From AP-15 sp963716115 (GTDB taxonomy: Bacteria; Pseudomonadota; Alphaproteobacteria; ATCC43930; CGMCC-115725): 64,000 nucleotides of DNA. Below the pieces are notes generated by a model that saw nothing but the letters and a program-made list of their open reading frames with translations, had not been told where the DNA came from and searched no databases. The stretch's first letter is position 1, and each line of letters begins with the position of its first letter. Of this stretch, positions 36,287 through 46,189 are shown one piece after another. A program made the translations under genes and the position numbers. Location of the stretch: the NCBI GenBank assembly GCA_963716115.1, contig CAVQSZ010000022.1, forward strand, positions 1 to 64,000. The letters are read 5' to 3'.

Positions 36287-37154
36287 CAGTACGAGCTGTG
36301 CGCATTGTCGTAAAGGTGCTGGATCAGGGCGTCGCCTGAGAGCGCCGCCGGCGGCGCTGTCGCGGCGCTCGGCGGCGGCGCTGGCCGGGGCGTCGGCGGC
36401 GCGGCGGCGATCGCCGCGGGCGGCGGGCTGTAGGGTTGCCTCGCCCAGGGAACCGCGGCCGCCGCGCCGCTCGGCGGATAAGTGGCGGATAAGAAGGCGC
36501 CCGAGCCGCGGGCTCGCGATGGACGGGTGCTACAGCCTTGGCGATGACCAAGGTCACGGTCGAGCCTTTGTCGACGGATTGCCCGGCCGCCGGCAGGCTG
36601 CCGATCACGCTCCCGGCGGGCCTGGGGCTCGATTGCTCGCGCTGTCGCGATTTGAGCCCGACCCGGCGCAATTGCGAGGCGGCTTCAGCCGCCCTCTCGC
36701 CGATCAGCTCGGGCACCGGGACCTTGATCGGCGCCGCGACGATCAGGGTGACGGTCGAGCCCCTGTCGACCGGCTCGCCGGCCGCGGGCGCGGTGCCGAT
36801 CACCCGCCCGGGCGGGATTGTCTCGCTCGGCTCGGCCTCTTGGCGCCATTTGAGCCCGGCGCGCCTGAGCGCCGCGCCGGCGCTCGCCGCCGGCTGCCCT
36901 GCGAGCGCCGGCACCGGGACGCCGACCGGGACCGCGACAGCCGGCGCGGCGGCGGTGGGGAGCCCGGCAATGCGCCAGGGATGGCGGTCCGACCCGGCGA
37001 ACGCCATCCCGCCGGCAATCCAAGCCGTCGCGATCAGCCCCAGCCCGGCCGCCGCCCGCGCCAACCCGAGCCTGCGGCCGATGCCGGCCCGCGCCATTCG
37101 GCGCGCCAGGCGCCGCCAGGCCGGCGCAGCAGGATTGGTGGTCCGTTCCCGCAC
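36287..37154 (-). CDS. PASTA-domain membrane-anchored protein, frameshifted near C-terminus
   Basis: Begins with a basic cytoplasmic stretch and one transmembrane segment (LGLIATAWIAGGMAFAG), then two PASTA domains: VPALAGQPAASAGAALRRAG ending DRGSTVTLIVA, and VPELIGERAAEAASQLRRVG ending DKGSTVTLVIA. PASTA domains usually bind peptidoglycan stem peptides. The uninterrupted frame ends in an Arg-rich tail to 36324; a one-base shift near 36480 instead gives a Pro/Ala-rich linker and the compact ending GDALIQHLYDNAHSSY at 36287, which looks more natural. No kinase domain is attached. Confidence 0.72.
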
Positions 37155-37158
37155 GGGC

Positions 37159-38359
37159 TCAGAGCGGCCGCAGCGGCGGCAGCGCCTCGTCGGGGTCGAG
37201 GCCGAGCTCGTAAAGGCCCATGTTCCACAGGCAGAAATCCGAGGGCGGCGGGTGCAGCGGGGCCAGCGCCCCGTCGCGGAACAGCTGCTCGAGGCGCTGG
37301 CCCTTGAAGACGCCGTGCGCGCCGCCGAGGGTCAGCGCGGCGCGGGTGATCCGGGCGACCGCCTCGCCGACCATGTATTTGGCGCGGTAGAGGGCGGCGG
37401 TGGTTTCCGCGGTCGGCCCCTGCGTGTCGCTGAGCCAGGCGGAATGGTAGGTGGCGAGGCGGGCGGCTTCGAGATCGGCGCTCATCTGCGCCACATGCCG
37501 GCGGACATCGGGGTGCCAGGCCAGCGGCTGGGCAAAGCCCGCCGGCCGGCGCGCCTGCGCGACCCGGCGCGCCTCGTCATAGGCCGCGGCGGCGACGCCC
37601 AGATAGACCGCGGTGTACGAGCCCCAGAACCAGCTCAGATGGTCGTGGCGGAACCGGCGCATATCGTCGGAGCGAAAGACGACCGAGCCATCCGGCACAA
37701 AGCACTCCTCGAGGATCAGCGAGTCGCTGCGCGTCGCGCGCATGCCGAGCGTGTCCCAGCTTTCCTCGACGCGGCGCCCCTCGGCGACCCGCGGCAGCAG
37801 CAGCACGATCCCGGCGAAGGGGCTCGACGCGTCCTGCGGATACGCCATGACCATGCAATGATCGGCGGCCTCCAGCATCGAGGCGAACATCTTGCGGCCG
37901 GTGACCCGGTAGCCGCCGTCGACCCGCCGCGCCCGCGCGCTCAGCGGCCGCGCGCCGATCAGCGAGGTCGTCCCCGGCTCCGAAAAATTGCCGGCGATCA
38001 GCCGGCCCTGGCGCACGACGAGATCGGCGACATGCCGCTTGGCGTCGGGCGCGACCTCGCCGCTCAGCAGCACCGGCATCACCACCGAGGCGTGCATGTT
38101 GAAGGCGAGCGCGGTCGCCGGGCAGCCCTCGGCCAACGCCTCGAAGGCCAGAGTATGGCCGAGCAGCCCCACGCCCGACCCGCCCCACTCCTTGGGGACG
38201 TTCAGCTCGAGAAAGCCTTCCCGGCGCAGCCGCTGGTAATTCTCGGTCGGGTGGCTGGCCGCGCGGTCATGCTCGGCCGACCGGCGCGGCGAAATCCGCC
38301 GCCAGCTCCCGGCAGCGCCGCCGCAGCAGCTCCTGCTCCTCGGTCAGCCCAAAATCCAC
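37159..38359 (-). CDS. Acyl-CoA dehydrogenase, split by one frameshift
   Basis: FAD-dependent acyl-CoA dehydrogenase of about 400 residues. The N-terminal helix (VDFGLTEEQELLRRRCRELA) starts at GTG 38359. After a frame break near 38276 the sequence continues LRREGFLELNVPKEWGGSGV, GNFSEPGTTSLIG, YRVTGRKMFASMLEAADH, LGMRATRSDSLILEECFVP, and ends with LTLGGAHGVFKGQRLEQLFRD, where the family's mobile Arg/FAD segment lies. The catalytic Glu position is not clear to me. Next to a PASTA gene without obvious functional link. Confidence 0.83.
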
Positions 38360-38502
38360 GCCTCGCGCCCCCGCTGGCTGCTCGTGACGCCGGTTGTCAT
38401 GCGGCGAGCCGCCGGCGAGGATAGGCGGCGCCGGGGCGGCGCGACAAGGGACGGCGCGATCCGGCCGGCGGCAGAAAGAGAGGAAGCGATGGAGCATCGA
38501 GG

Positions 38503-39253
38503 TTGACCGGGGCAGATCGAGAAACCGGGCCGGGATCGGCGGTGAGGCTGGTCCACAGCTCGGACATCCACGTCGACGAGGGAAGCGCCGCGGCGGCCCG
38601 CGGCGGCGACGGCGCGGCGGGGCTCGCCGCCGTGCTGGCGACCGCGCGGGCGTTGCGGGCCGATGTCGTGCTGCTGGCCGGCGACACCTTCGAGGGCAGC
38701 CACCTGGGGGCGGCCCTGCTCGACCGGGCCGGGCGGCTGTTGGCCGAGGCCGGGGCGCCGGTCGTGATCCTGCCGGGCAACCACGATCCCGTCCTGCCGA
38801 ATTCGGTCTTTGTCCGCGGCGGCCTCGCCGCGATCCCGAACCTCGCGATCCTCGGCCTGACCCATGACGAGGCGGTGCAATTTCCCGCGCACGACCTCGA
38901 AATCTGGGGCCATGCGCATCGCGATTACCTCGACATGGCGCCGCTGCGCGGGCCGCGGGCGCGCTCGACGCGCTGGCAGGTGGCGGTCGGGCACGGCCAT
39001 TACGAGCCGCCGCGAGACCCGCGCCAACCCGCTGCGGCCGTCCTGGATCTTCGGCGACGAGGAGATCGCCGCCACCGCCGCCGATTATCTGGCGCTCGGC
39101 CATTGGGACCGGCCGATGCGGGTCGGGGCCGGCGTCGTGCCGGCCTATTATTCGGGCTCGCCCGATCTCGCCGGCACGGTGAATCTGGTGCGGCTGTCGC
39201 CGGCCGAGGGGATCGTGGTGACGCGGGAGGCGCTGGCGGCTGCGCCCCGATAG
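38503..39253 (+). CDS. Metallophosphoesterase, split by one frameshift
   Basis: Calcineurin-like phosphoesterase of about 250 residues with the di-metal motifs in order: LVHSSDIHVDEG (DxH), LLAGDTFEG (GD), ILPGNHDPV (GNHD), WGHAHRDYL and VGHGHYEPP (GHxH), and after a frame change near 39013, YLALGHWDRPMRV. The start is uncertain: TTG at 38503 or GTG at 38542. It is divergent from the acyl-CoA dehydrogenase and followed 46 bases later by RidA. Confidence 0.8.
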
Positions 39254-39299
39254 GGCTAGCCTCGCCGTCCCTTCCTGCCCCAATTGCGGAGCGACCGAC

Positions 39300-39692
39300 A
39301 TGGCGAAGATCGAGCCTTATGCGGCCAAGAGCGTGTGGGATCCCCCGAGCTATGCGCAGGCGGTCAAGGTCAGCGGCGCGCAGACCATCCTCTACCTCTC
39401 CGGCCAGGTCGCCTATGACGGGGCCGGCGCGGCCGCCCACCCCGGCGACTTCAAGGCGCAGGCGCGCGCCGCCTTGCAGGCGTTGAAGGCCCAGGTCGAG
39501 GCCGGCGGCGGCGCGATGCGCGACATCGTCAAGGTCAACACCTATCTGACCGACATCCGCCACCGCGCCGATTACGGGCCGATCCGCCAGGAATTCTTTG
39601 GCGACAAGATGCCGGCCTCGACCCTCGTCGCGGTTGCGGCGCTGGCCCACCCCGACTTTCTGATCGAGATCGAGGCGGTCGCCGTGCTGTAG
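39300..39692 (+). CDS. RidA/YjgF family enamine/imine deaminase
   Basis: A 130-residue RidA-family protein. Typical elements are ILYLSGQVAYDGAG, DFKAQARAALQALKAQVEAG, DIVKVNTYLTDIRHRADYG, and the C-terminal PASTLVAVAALAHPDFLIEI. The Arg that binds the substrate carboxylate in RidA (usually in the PxR segment near the end) is replaced here by PAS, so it may be a YjgF-family member with a different substrate. The ATG follows the metallophosphoesterase gene closely. Confidence 0.85.
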   Translation: MAKIEPYAAKSVWDPPSYAQAVKVSGAQTILYLSGQVAYDGAGAAAHPGDFKAQARAALQALKAQVEAGGGAMRDIVKVNTYLTDIRHRADYGPIRQEFFGDKMPASTLVAVAALAHPDFLIEIEAVAVL

Positions 39693-39822
39693 CCCGATGC
39701 GCTGACCGGCAGTCGAGACGGCGGGTTGCACCGCACTACGCTTCCTCCGGGCGGAGACGGCGCGGGATCCGCTGTTAGGGTGGGTTGAGCCCTGGCGAAA
39801 CCCGCCGAGCCGACGGCAAAAC

Positions 39823-39851
39823 GATGGGTTTTCACTTCGTTTCAACCCATC
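39823..39851. repeat. GATGGGTT/AACCCATC hairpin
   Basis: An 8-bp perfect stem (GATGGGTT with AACCCATC) around TTCACTTCGTTTC, followed by CTACG. This is a widespread type of proteobacterial intergenic repeat. It lies about 130 bases after RidA and could help end transcription. Confidence 0.6.
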
Positions 39852-39904
39852 CTACGCGTGCTGTCTCCTTTATGAACCGCCCGATCGCCGGCAACAGCCG
39901 GGAC

Positions 39905-39921
39905 GGCGGGTTGCACCCGCC
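39905..39921. repeat. REP-like palindrome
   Basis: GGCGGGTTGCACCCGCC followed by CTACG; member of the REP-like family of this region. Confidence 0.65.
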
Positions 39922-39937
39922 CTACGCTCGCTGTTCC

Positions 39938-39970
39938 CGCTGTTATTTGCAGCGAATTTACAGCCAGCGT
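39938..39970. repeat. CGCTGTTATTTGCAG motif, copy 1
   Basis: CCGCTGTTATTTGCAG followed after a short gap by TTTACAGCCAGCG. The same 15-base core followed by ATACAGCGG recurs at 58971-59000. The ends form a short inverted repeat (GCTGT...ACAGC). Confidence 0.5.
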
Positions 39971-40077
39971 CGGTCTCCGCATTTGCCCGCATCCGCCGTT
40001 CGCGGACCGGCGATCGGACCATAGGATATGATTATGGCAATTTCGGCATCGAGCGCAGCGCCCTCGAAGGTCGCAGA

Positions 40078-40094
40078 GGCGGATGCAATCCGCC
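40078..40094. repeat. REP-like palindrome
   Basis: GGCGGATGCAATCCGCC, same family as the other GGCGG/CCGCC palindromes in this interval. Confidence 0.6.
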
Positions 40095-40203
40095 GCCTCG
40101 CGCGTTTGCCGCGGCGCCGATCGTGAAACGACGCCGTTGGGCGCCGCCTTCACAACCGCCCGATCGCCGGCAACAGCCGGACGGCGGGTTGCACCCGAAG
40201 TGT

Positions 40204-40269
40204 CACCACAGAGGCACAGAGGACACGGAGAGCGCTCCATCCTCTGTGCACTCCGCGTCTCTGTGGTGA
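40204..40269. repeat. 66-base CACCACAGAG palindrome
   Basis: CACCACAGAGGCACAGAGG is mirrored by CCTCTGTGC and CTCTGTGGTG, forming a long imperfect hairpin with centre GAGCGCTC. This type of 'cacagaggcacagag' repeat is known from many unrelated bacterial genomes; only one copy is present here. Confidence 0.7.
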
Positions 40270-40381
40270 GCTGTTCATCAGTCCCGCGAAACAGCGTGCA
40301 AGGAATTTTGCCAGCCAGCCAACTCGTCGGCCCCGTGAAGCCTGTCCCCACGCAGGCAGGGAGCGGGCGCCCAGGGCGTAG

Positions 40382-40398
40382 GGCGGATGTAATCCGCC
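40382..40398. repeat. REP-like palindrome
   Basis: GGCGGATGTAATCCGCC preceded by the usual GTAG. Confidence 0.6.
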
Positions 40399-40494
40399 GC
40401 CTTCGCGCGTTTGCCGCAACGGCCGATCGTGAAGCTTCGCAGTTCGCGCCGCCCGCTCATGAACCGTCCGACGATCGCCCGCAGTAGCCAAGAT

Positions 40495-40511
40495 GGCGGA
40501 TTGCATCCGCC
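40495..40511. repeat. REP-like palindrome
   Basis: GGCGGATTGCATCCGCC followed by CTACG, just beyond the RHS stop codon. Confidence 0.6.
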
Positions 40512-40530
40512 CTACGCTTGCTACGCGTGC

Positions 40531-43500
40531 TCACCCGGGGTGGCAAAAAGTGCTCTCTTTTCCCGAACCAAGGCACATGAACCAGTGTATGAAACCGTCA
40601 TGGCTTTCAGGAAACTGGCTGTAGCCCGCTTGCTGGGATTGGATTTGCCCGTTAGGGGGCGCAGTGTTCGTAGCATACCACCTTTGGATATTCTGTCCAT
40701 AGCCGCCAGGGTCTCTGCGGTACGAAATTAAGTTGGAGATCCCTTGCAGGTTGGCGGAGATGACATCAAGCGGCGACTTGAGGCTTTGAAGAAAGCCTTC
40801 CGCTTGGCCAACGAGCCTGCTGCAAGCGCCTAGTGCTAAGCCGGGCGCTTCCTCAACGACTGAAAAGAGATAATCCCCGACGACCTCTGCCGTTTCTTTA
40901 ATATCGACTAACCCGTATGGATCAACTCGCATGACCGGATCGGCCCCGACATAAGCATAAGTATTCGTCCCCCCAGCCAACCCGATCGGGTCGCTTTGGA
41001 TGTAGCGGCCGGTGGTGGGGTCGTAGTCGCGGAAGCCGTTCTGGTGGAGGCCGGTTTCCTGGTCGAAATACTGGCCCGGAAAGCGCAGGTTGTAGGCGAG
41101 GCTGCCCGAGGGCGCGCCGTTGCCGAAGGGGTCGTGGTCCCAATGCCACACGGTGGCGCGGGCGGCGTTGGCGATCCGGTGGGGCGCGCCGAGCTGGTCG
41201 GGGGCGATGTAGAAAGGGGTCTTGCCGGGGATCAGGACCGCGACCGGGAGATTGCCGAGCCACACGGTTTCCTGGATGGCCTTCCCGGTCCCGTCGTATT
41301 CGCCGAGGAGGTGGCCCGACGCGTCGTAGACAAACGCCTGCTTGCCGCCCGGTATCGACGAAGCCCCGTAGCCGCTGCGGCTGACGCGCCGGCCGAGGCC
41401 GTCATTGGTGTAGGTCGTCGTCAGCGCCCCGGTCTTGGCCGCCGCCAGCCGGCCGCTCGCGTCATGGGTGAAGGCGAGGATCGTCGTCGGCCGGCTGTCG
41501 ACGGCGGTGTCGCCGGCGGCGTCGTAGGTGAGGCTGCGCGTCCCGGCCTTGAGCAGCCGGTTGCTGGAGGCGGCGATGTCGTAGGAAAGGCTCGACCCGC
41601 CGCCGAGCTTGATGCGGTTGCCGTCGGCGTCGTAGGCGTAGGTCAGAGCCGTCGCGCCGCTCGTATAGCCGGTCAGCCGGCCCTGCGCGTCATAGGTGAA
41701 ATTCTTCGCGGCAAACCCGGTCTCGGCGATTTGGGTGATCCGGCCCGCCTTGTCGTAGGACAAGGTCATCGCGCCGCTGCCGAGCCCGATCGCGGTGATC
41801 CGCCCGTCCGCGTCGAAGCTGCGGCTGTAGAGGGCGCCGTTCCCCTGCGCCCAGCCGGTGGCGGGGCCGAACGGCAGATAGCCGATCCCGCCGACCAACG
41901 TCGTCGCCCCCGATTTGACGCCGCTGACCCGCCCCGCGGCGTCGTAGGAAAGCGTCGCCACCGTCCCCGACGGATAGGCGAGGGTGGCGAGCCGGCCCGC
42001 CGCGTCATAGCTCATCGCGGTCGTGAAGGCATGGCCGGCCGTCGTCTGCTTTTTGGTCAGCACCCTGCCGTGCCGGTCGTAGGTCCAGAGGGTATTGCCG
42101 CTGCGGTCGGTCATCGCCGTCAGATGGCCGATGCCGTTGGCGCCCTGGTCGTAATGCCAGGCCACGACCTTGCCGTCGGCATAGGCGGCGGCGACCGGCC
42201 GGTTCAGCGCGTCGTAGGTGTAGACGGTCTTCAGGCCGCGGGCATCGGTCGAGCTCGCGACATTGCCGGCGGCGTCGAAAGTCCGCGCGGTCGCGCCGCT
42301 GTCCGGGCTCACGACCGCGGTCTCGTCGTCGAGCCCGTTCCAGGCATATTTCGTCTTCAGCCCGCGCGGGTCGGTGACGGTGGTCAGATGGTCGAGCGCG
42401 TCATAGGCATCGGCGGTGACGCCGCCGTTCGGGTCGGTCGCCTTGGCCAGCCGGCTCAGCGCGTCATAGGCATAGCTCGCGGCGTGGCCGAGCGGGTCGG
42501 TCGCCTTCAACAGATTGCCGTTCGGGTCATGGCCGTAGAGCGTGGTCTCGCCCGCAGCGCCGATCGCCTTCGCCACCCGGTTCGCCGTGTCGTAGGCATA
42601 GGAGCGCAGCCGCCGCACCTTGCCCGCCGGGTCGAGAAACTGGATTTTGGCCAGGTTGCTGGCGGCGTCCCAGCTATAGGCGATATGGTCGCCGGCCGCG
42701 TCCGCGATGCCGACGAGCCGGTGCGCCGCGTCATGCGCGAAGGTCAGAAACGAACCGTCCGGCCGCGTCGTTTTGGTCAGTTGCCCGGCGCGGTCGTAGG
42801 CGTAATTCGTGACCTCGCCGCCGACATCGCGCGAGGTGAGCTGCCCGCGGAAATTATAGACGAGCTTCGTCGCCAGCCCGTTCGGGTCGGTAAAGCCGGT
42901 CAGCCGCCCGTCGGCGTCGTAGCCGGTGAATTTGGTGACATGGCCGAGCGCGTCCTCGACCGTCGCGATGTCGCCCTTGGCGTCGTAGGTGTAGCTCGTG
43001 ACACGGCCGAGCGGGTCGGTCGCGGTCAATACTTGGCCGTGCGCGTTGTAGGTGTAGGCCCAGCTGCGGGTCAGCGATCCGGCAGCAACCGTCTTCTTCA
43101 ACAGATTGCCGTGCGCATCATAGCTGAAGCTCGTCACCCGGCCCGGCTCGGTAATCTTTGCCGGCAGGTGGAAGTTCGGCAGCCACGCGGTCGATATGGT
43201 GCGCGCCAGCGCCGTGCCCGCGGCCTCGGTGCGCGAAGTCTCGTTGCCGCGCGCATCGTGCACATAATTCGTGACGTTGCCGTCGAAATCGGTGCGGCTC
43301 GCGACAAAGCCGTTGTCGTCATAGGCAAAGGCCTTGCCGCCCGCCTGCGGGTAGACCGTACCGGTGACCGCCGTCGGCTTCACCATGTCGAACTGCGTCG
43401 TCAAGGCGTAGGCATGGGCGTTGCCGCATGCGTCGGTGACCGTGGACGTGCCGTCGGCGTTGTAGGCGATTTTGGTCAAATCCGCGCCGCCCGCATGCTC

Positions 43501-44161
43501 GGACGACACCGCCCGTCCCTGCGCGTCATAGGCCCAGCTCGCAAAGGTCTTGCCGTTCTCGTCGACGATGCCGGACAGCGCATGCGGGAACGACGCATTG
43601 CCATAGACGTATTTGCGCACGCCGCCGTCGGGATGCGTGACCGAAACGAGGTTGTCGTTGCCGTCATAGACGTAAGTGAGGACGCCGCCATCCGGCGCGG
43701 TCACCTTCGCGACATGGCCTTTGGCGTCGTTGACAAAGCTCAACTTGTGCCCGAACGGCCCGGTCACCGTCGCGAGCCGCCCCTTCGCGTCATAGCCCAG
43801 CGCCGTCACCAGCCCGGCCCGCGTCGCGACCGACAACAGCCGCCCGTCGAGCGCATAATTCTCGACCGTGTCGTCCGCGGTCGTGAGCCGCCACCCGGTC
43901 TGCTTGCCGCCGGCCGTCATCGCCGCCAGCCGGCTCGTCACATCCGGCTCGGCCTGCCAGGCACCGGCCGCGAGCGTGAAGGTGTCCTGTCGGCCATCAG
44001 CGCGGGTAACGATGACCATGCTGGGTGAAATCGGATTGAGCGACCGGTGCCAGGTGCTGTGCCAGCCGATCCCGAACGCCGACTCCGTCACGTCCTGGCT
44101 GTTGTAATACCGCCTCGGCACCAGCCCGGTAACAGGAGCGCCGGTAAAATCGGTCTCGGTC
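40531..44161 (-). pseudogene. RHS/YD-repeat protein, main (3') part, separated from its N-terminus by an IS
   Basis: Nearly 1,200 residues of tandem YD repeats (such as YDAKGRLATVTGPFG, YDALSRLAKATDPNGGV) leading to the RHS core signature GQYFDQETGLHQNGFRDYDP and IQSDPIGLAGGTNTYAYVGA, then DPYGL. About 130 residues of variable C-terminus follow (VDIKETAEVVGDYLFSVVEE to CLGSGKESTFCHPG), the position where RHS toxins are carried; I do not recognise its fold. The frame continues upstream of the first ATG as TETDFTGAPVTGLVPRRYYN until the IS630-type element, beyond which the secreted N-terminal part resumes. As it stands the two halves cannot be made as one protein. Confidence 0.85.
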
Positions 44162-44234
44162 TAATACGGGCTTCCGGAGGTTCCCAGATGTGGTAGAGTG
44201 ATCAGTGAACTATACCATGTTTGGGGGACGTGCG

Positions 44235-44738
44235 ATGCCGGCATACTTTTTTCGCAGCGAGCCGGGGGCGGTCGAGCTGCGGCGTTTGGCACGAAGCCAG
44301 AGCGGGCGGGTGTGCCAGCGGGTTCTGCTGATCGCGAACCTGCGCGAGGGGATGGAGCATGAGGAAGCGGCACGGCTGGCGGGGCTGAGCCGGTCGGCGG
44401 CTTACGAGTGGCATAACCGCTATGAAGAGGACGGCATTGCGGGATTGCATGACCGGCCGCGGCCGGGTCGGCAGCCGCGGGTCGACGCGGCGACGAGCGC
44501 GCGGTTCAAGGAACGGATCGTCGCCGGCGCCGAGCTGGAGCGGGACGGGGTGGTGGCGTTTCGTGGGGTCGACGCGCAACGCATCTTGAAAGAAGAGTTT
44601 GAGATTGATTGCAGCCTGTCGAGCACCTATCGGCTGCTGCATCGGATGAAGTTGAGCTGGCTGGCGCCGCGTCCGCGCCACCCGGGGGCCGACGCGACGG
44701 CGCAGGCGGCGTTTTCGCAACGGTTGGATTGCAATTAG
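44235..44738 (+). CDS. IS630 transposase OrfA (N-terminal DNA-binding part)
   Basis: A 167-residue protein of two helix-turn-helix regions: ARLAGLSRSAAYEWHNRYEE, GIAGLHDRPRPGRQPRV, and EFEIDCSLSSTYRLLHRMKL. This is the N-terminal half of IS630-family transposases. ATG at 44235 follows GGGGGACG. It ends at a TAG within the overlap with OrfB, which is in the -1 frame; the complete enzyme may be made by frameshifting. Confidence 0.85.
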   Translation: MPAYFFRSEPGAVELRRLARSQSGRVCQRVLLIANLREGMEHEEAARLAGLSRSAAYEWHNRYEEDGIAGLHDRPRPGRQPRVDAATSARFKERIVAGAELERDGVVAFRGVDAQRILKEEFEIDCSLSSTYRLLHRMKLSWLAPRPRHPGADATAQAAFSQRLDCN

Positions 44739-45298
44739 AGCGAGTCCGGACGGGGCAAGCGCCCGGCACGCGAGTTGAGGTGTGGTTTCAGGACGAGGCC
44801 CGGATCGGCCAGAAGAACAGCCTGACCCGGGTGTGGGGGCCAACCGGCAGTCGGCCGGCGGCGCCCAAGGATCTCGGTTTTGCCTCGGCCTATCTGTTTG
44901 GCGCGGTCTGCCCGACCGAGGGCAAAGCGGCGGCGCTGATCATGCCGATCTGCAACACCCTGGCGATGAACCTTCATCTGCGCGAGATCGGCAGCCAAGT
45001 CGGCGCCGGCGCCCATGCCGTGGTGATCCTTGACGGCGCCGGCTGGCACGAGAGCCAGGGGTTGGTGGTGCCCGGTAACATCACCTTGTTGAAGCTGCCG
45101 CCTTACAGCCCGGAGCTCAACCCGGTGGAGCGCGTTTGGCACTATCTGCGCAGCCATTGGCTCGCCAACTCGGTGTTTCCCAGCCTGGCCGACATCATGG
45201 ACGCCTGCGAGACCGCCTGGCAACGCTTCGCCGCCGATCCTGGCCTGATCCGCTCGCTCTGCGCGGTCGCCTGGGCTACGGCGTCACCTGCCCTATAG
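44609..45298 (+). CDS. IS630 transposase OrfB (DDE catalytic part)
   Basis: Catalytic half in the -1 frame relative to OrfA. It shows the DDE triad: VEVWFQDEARIGQKN, HAVVILDGAGWHES, and LPPYSPELNPVERVWHYLR. Meaningful sequence begins about 44740 (LERVRTGQAPGTRVEVWFQ), so this part is probably expressed only as a frameshift fusion with OrfA. Length and motifs are otherwise intact. Confidence 0.85.
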   Translation: MQPVEHLSAAASDEVELAGAASAPPGGRRDGAGGVFATVGLQLERVRTGQAPGTRVEVWFQDEARIGQKNSLTRVWGPTGSRPAAPKDLGFASAYLFGAVCPTEGKAAALIMPICNTLAMNLHLREIGSQVGAGAHAVVILDGAGWHESQGLVVPGNITLLKLPPYSPELNPVERVWHYLRSHWLANSVFPSLADIMDACETAWQRFAADPGLIRSLCAVAWATASPAL

Positions 45299-45371
45299 GT
45301 ATCGCCGCTATTAAGCCTTGCGTAGAGATCGATGGCACATGCGCGTCCAGAAACCTCCGGCATTCCGTATA

Positions 45372-45962
45372 AAACACACCCCCCGTCGCCGTGTTGATCG
45401 GCTCGCCCGCCAAGGCATTGGGCTTGGGATCGGCCGCCTGGCCGCATCCGCACGCGGTTGGATCACCCAGGCTAAGACTAAGGTCGGATATTGCCAGAAA
45501 GCTGTGCAAGCCTGTGTCGTTGAAAAAATACCCAACGATTTGTCCCGCGTCGTTTATGCCACGGGCGTACCTAGCGTCCGTAGCGAAAACTGCGCCGGGA
45601 ACATCGATGGTGGTGAAACGGCCGCCGCTGTAAGGGAAGCCGTGGATGCCTGTGTTCTTGTAAAAATATCCAACGATTTGTCCCGCGTCGTTGATTCCGA
45701 AGGTTAAGGTCCCGAGGTAGGATGCGCCAGGCACATCGAGCGTGGTGAAGGTGAAATCGGCAGCGTCTGCGGGAAAACCAGCGACGAGCAGGCCGCCGAT
45801 AGCGAAAATTGTAACGAGACCCGCTGCAGCGGTTCTTATGCACGCTGCGACATATCGAATTCCAACGAGGCGAACGATCCCACAGCGTAGGGCGTGTGTG
45901 GACGGCCCCGTTGGTGCAAGGGGTGGGGAGAAAGAATTCCGATGCGGTGCGGTTGCGGTCAT
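45372..45962 (-). pseudogene. RHS protein, detached N-terminal part with HAF repeats
   Basis: From ATG at 45962 the frame encodes a signal peptide-like segment (RTAAAGLVTIFAIGGLLVAG ending ADAAD), then two copies of a repeat, TFGINDAGQIVGYFYKNTG and ARGINDAGQIVGYFFNDTG, which are HAF-type extracellular repeats. It then reaches LAGEPINTATGGVF, the classic start of an RHS/YD core. The IS630 element interrupts immediately after this. The product would be a short secreted fragment ending in IS sequence. Confidence 0.8.
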
Positions 45963-46018
45963 GTGTCCGGCCTGTTTGCGCGGCGCGTGCCGCTGGCCCA
46001 GCAAGCGTAGCAAGCGTA

Positions 46019-46045
46019 GGGCGGAACAGCGCAGCGCATTCCGCC
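46019..46045. repeat. REP-like palindrome (long-loop variant)
   Basis: GGCGGAACAGCGCAGCGCATTCCGCC-type palindrome preceded by AAGCGTAG, the same flank as the other REPs here. Confidence 0.55.
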
Positions 46046-46111
46046 ATTTCCGGCTGAGATGCAAGCCACGGTCGGCTTTGCGGGACTGACCTCGATCCCC
46101 CGCGGGGGATT

Positions 46112-46129
46112 GGCGGGTCGAGACCCGCC
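46112..46129. repeat. REP-like palindrome
   Basis: GGCGGGTCGAGACCCGCC followed by CTACGGGG. Confidence 0.65.
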
Positions 46130-46189
46130 CTACGGGGTCATTGCGTCTGTCGGCGTCTCGCCGAGCCTTCGATGGTTCTTTCAACCGCA

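Larger units (their letters stand above)
39693..40530. other. Gene-free interval rich in intergenic palindromes
   Basis: Over 800 bases with no supportable gene. It holds several REP-like palindromes of the GGCGG(A/G)T-loop-A(C/T)CCGCC type, a GATGGGTT hairpin, the motif CGCTGTTATTTGCAG, and a 66-base palindrome built on CACCACAGAG. Short ORFs here are translations of these repeats. Confidence 0.75.
44162..45371 (+). mobile_element. IS630-family insertion sequence
   Basis: About 1.2 kb with imperfect terminal inverted repeats: TACGGGCTTCCGGAGGTT on the left, and TACGGAATGCCGGAGGTT read from the right end. TA dinucleotides flank both ends, as expected for IS630/Tc1-type target duplication. 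It carries orfA and orfB and lies inside the RHS gene, whose N-terminal (GEPINTATGGVF) and downstream (TETDFTGAPVTG) sequences match up across it. Confidence 0.85.

Noticed and set aside
40996..44028. A 1,010-codon open frame on the plus strand
   Set aside because: Exact antisense shadow of the RHS repeats; its periodicity mirrors the YD repeats.
45276..45372. RHS coding sequence continuing to 45276 (CRRFLDAHVPSIST and onward)
   Set aside because: The terminal inverted repeat of the IS630 element ends near 45371, so these codons are IS sequence, not RHS.
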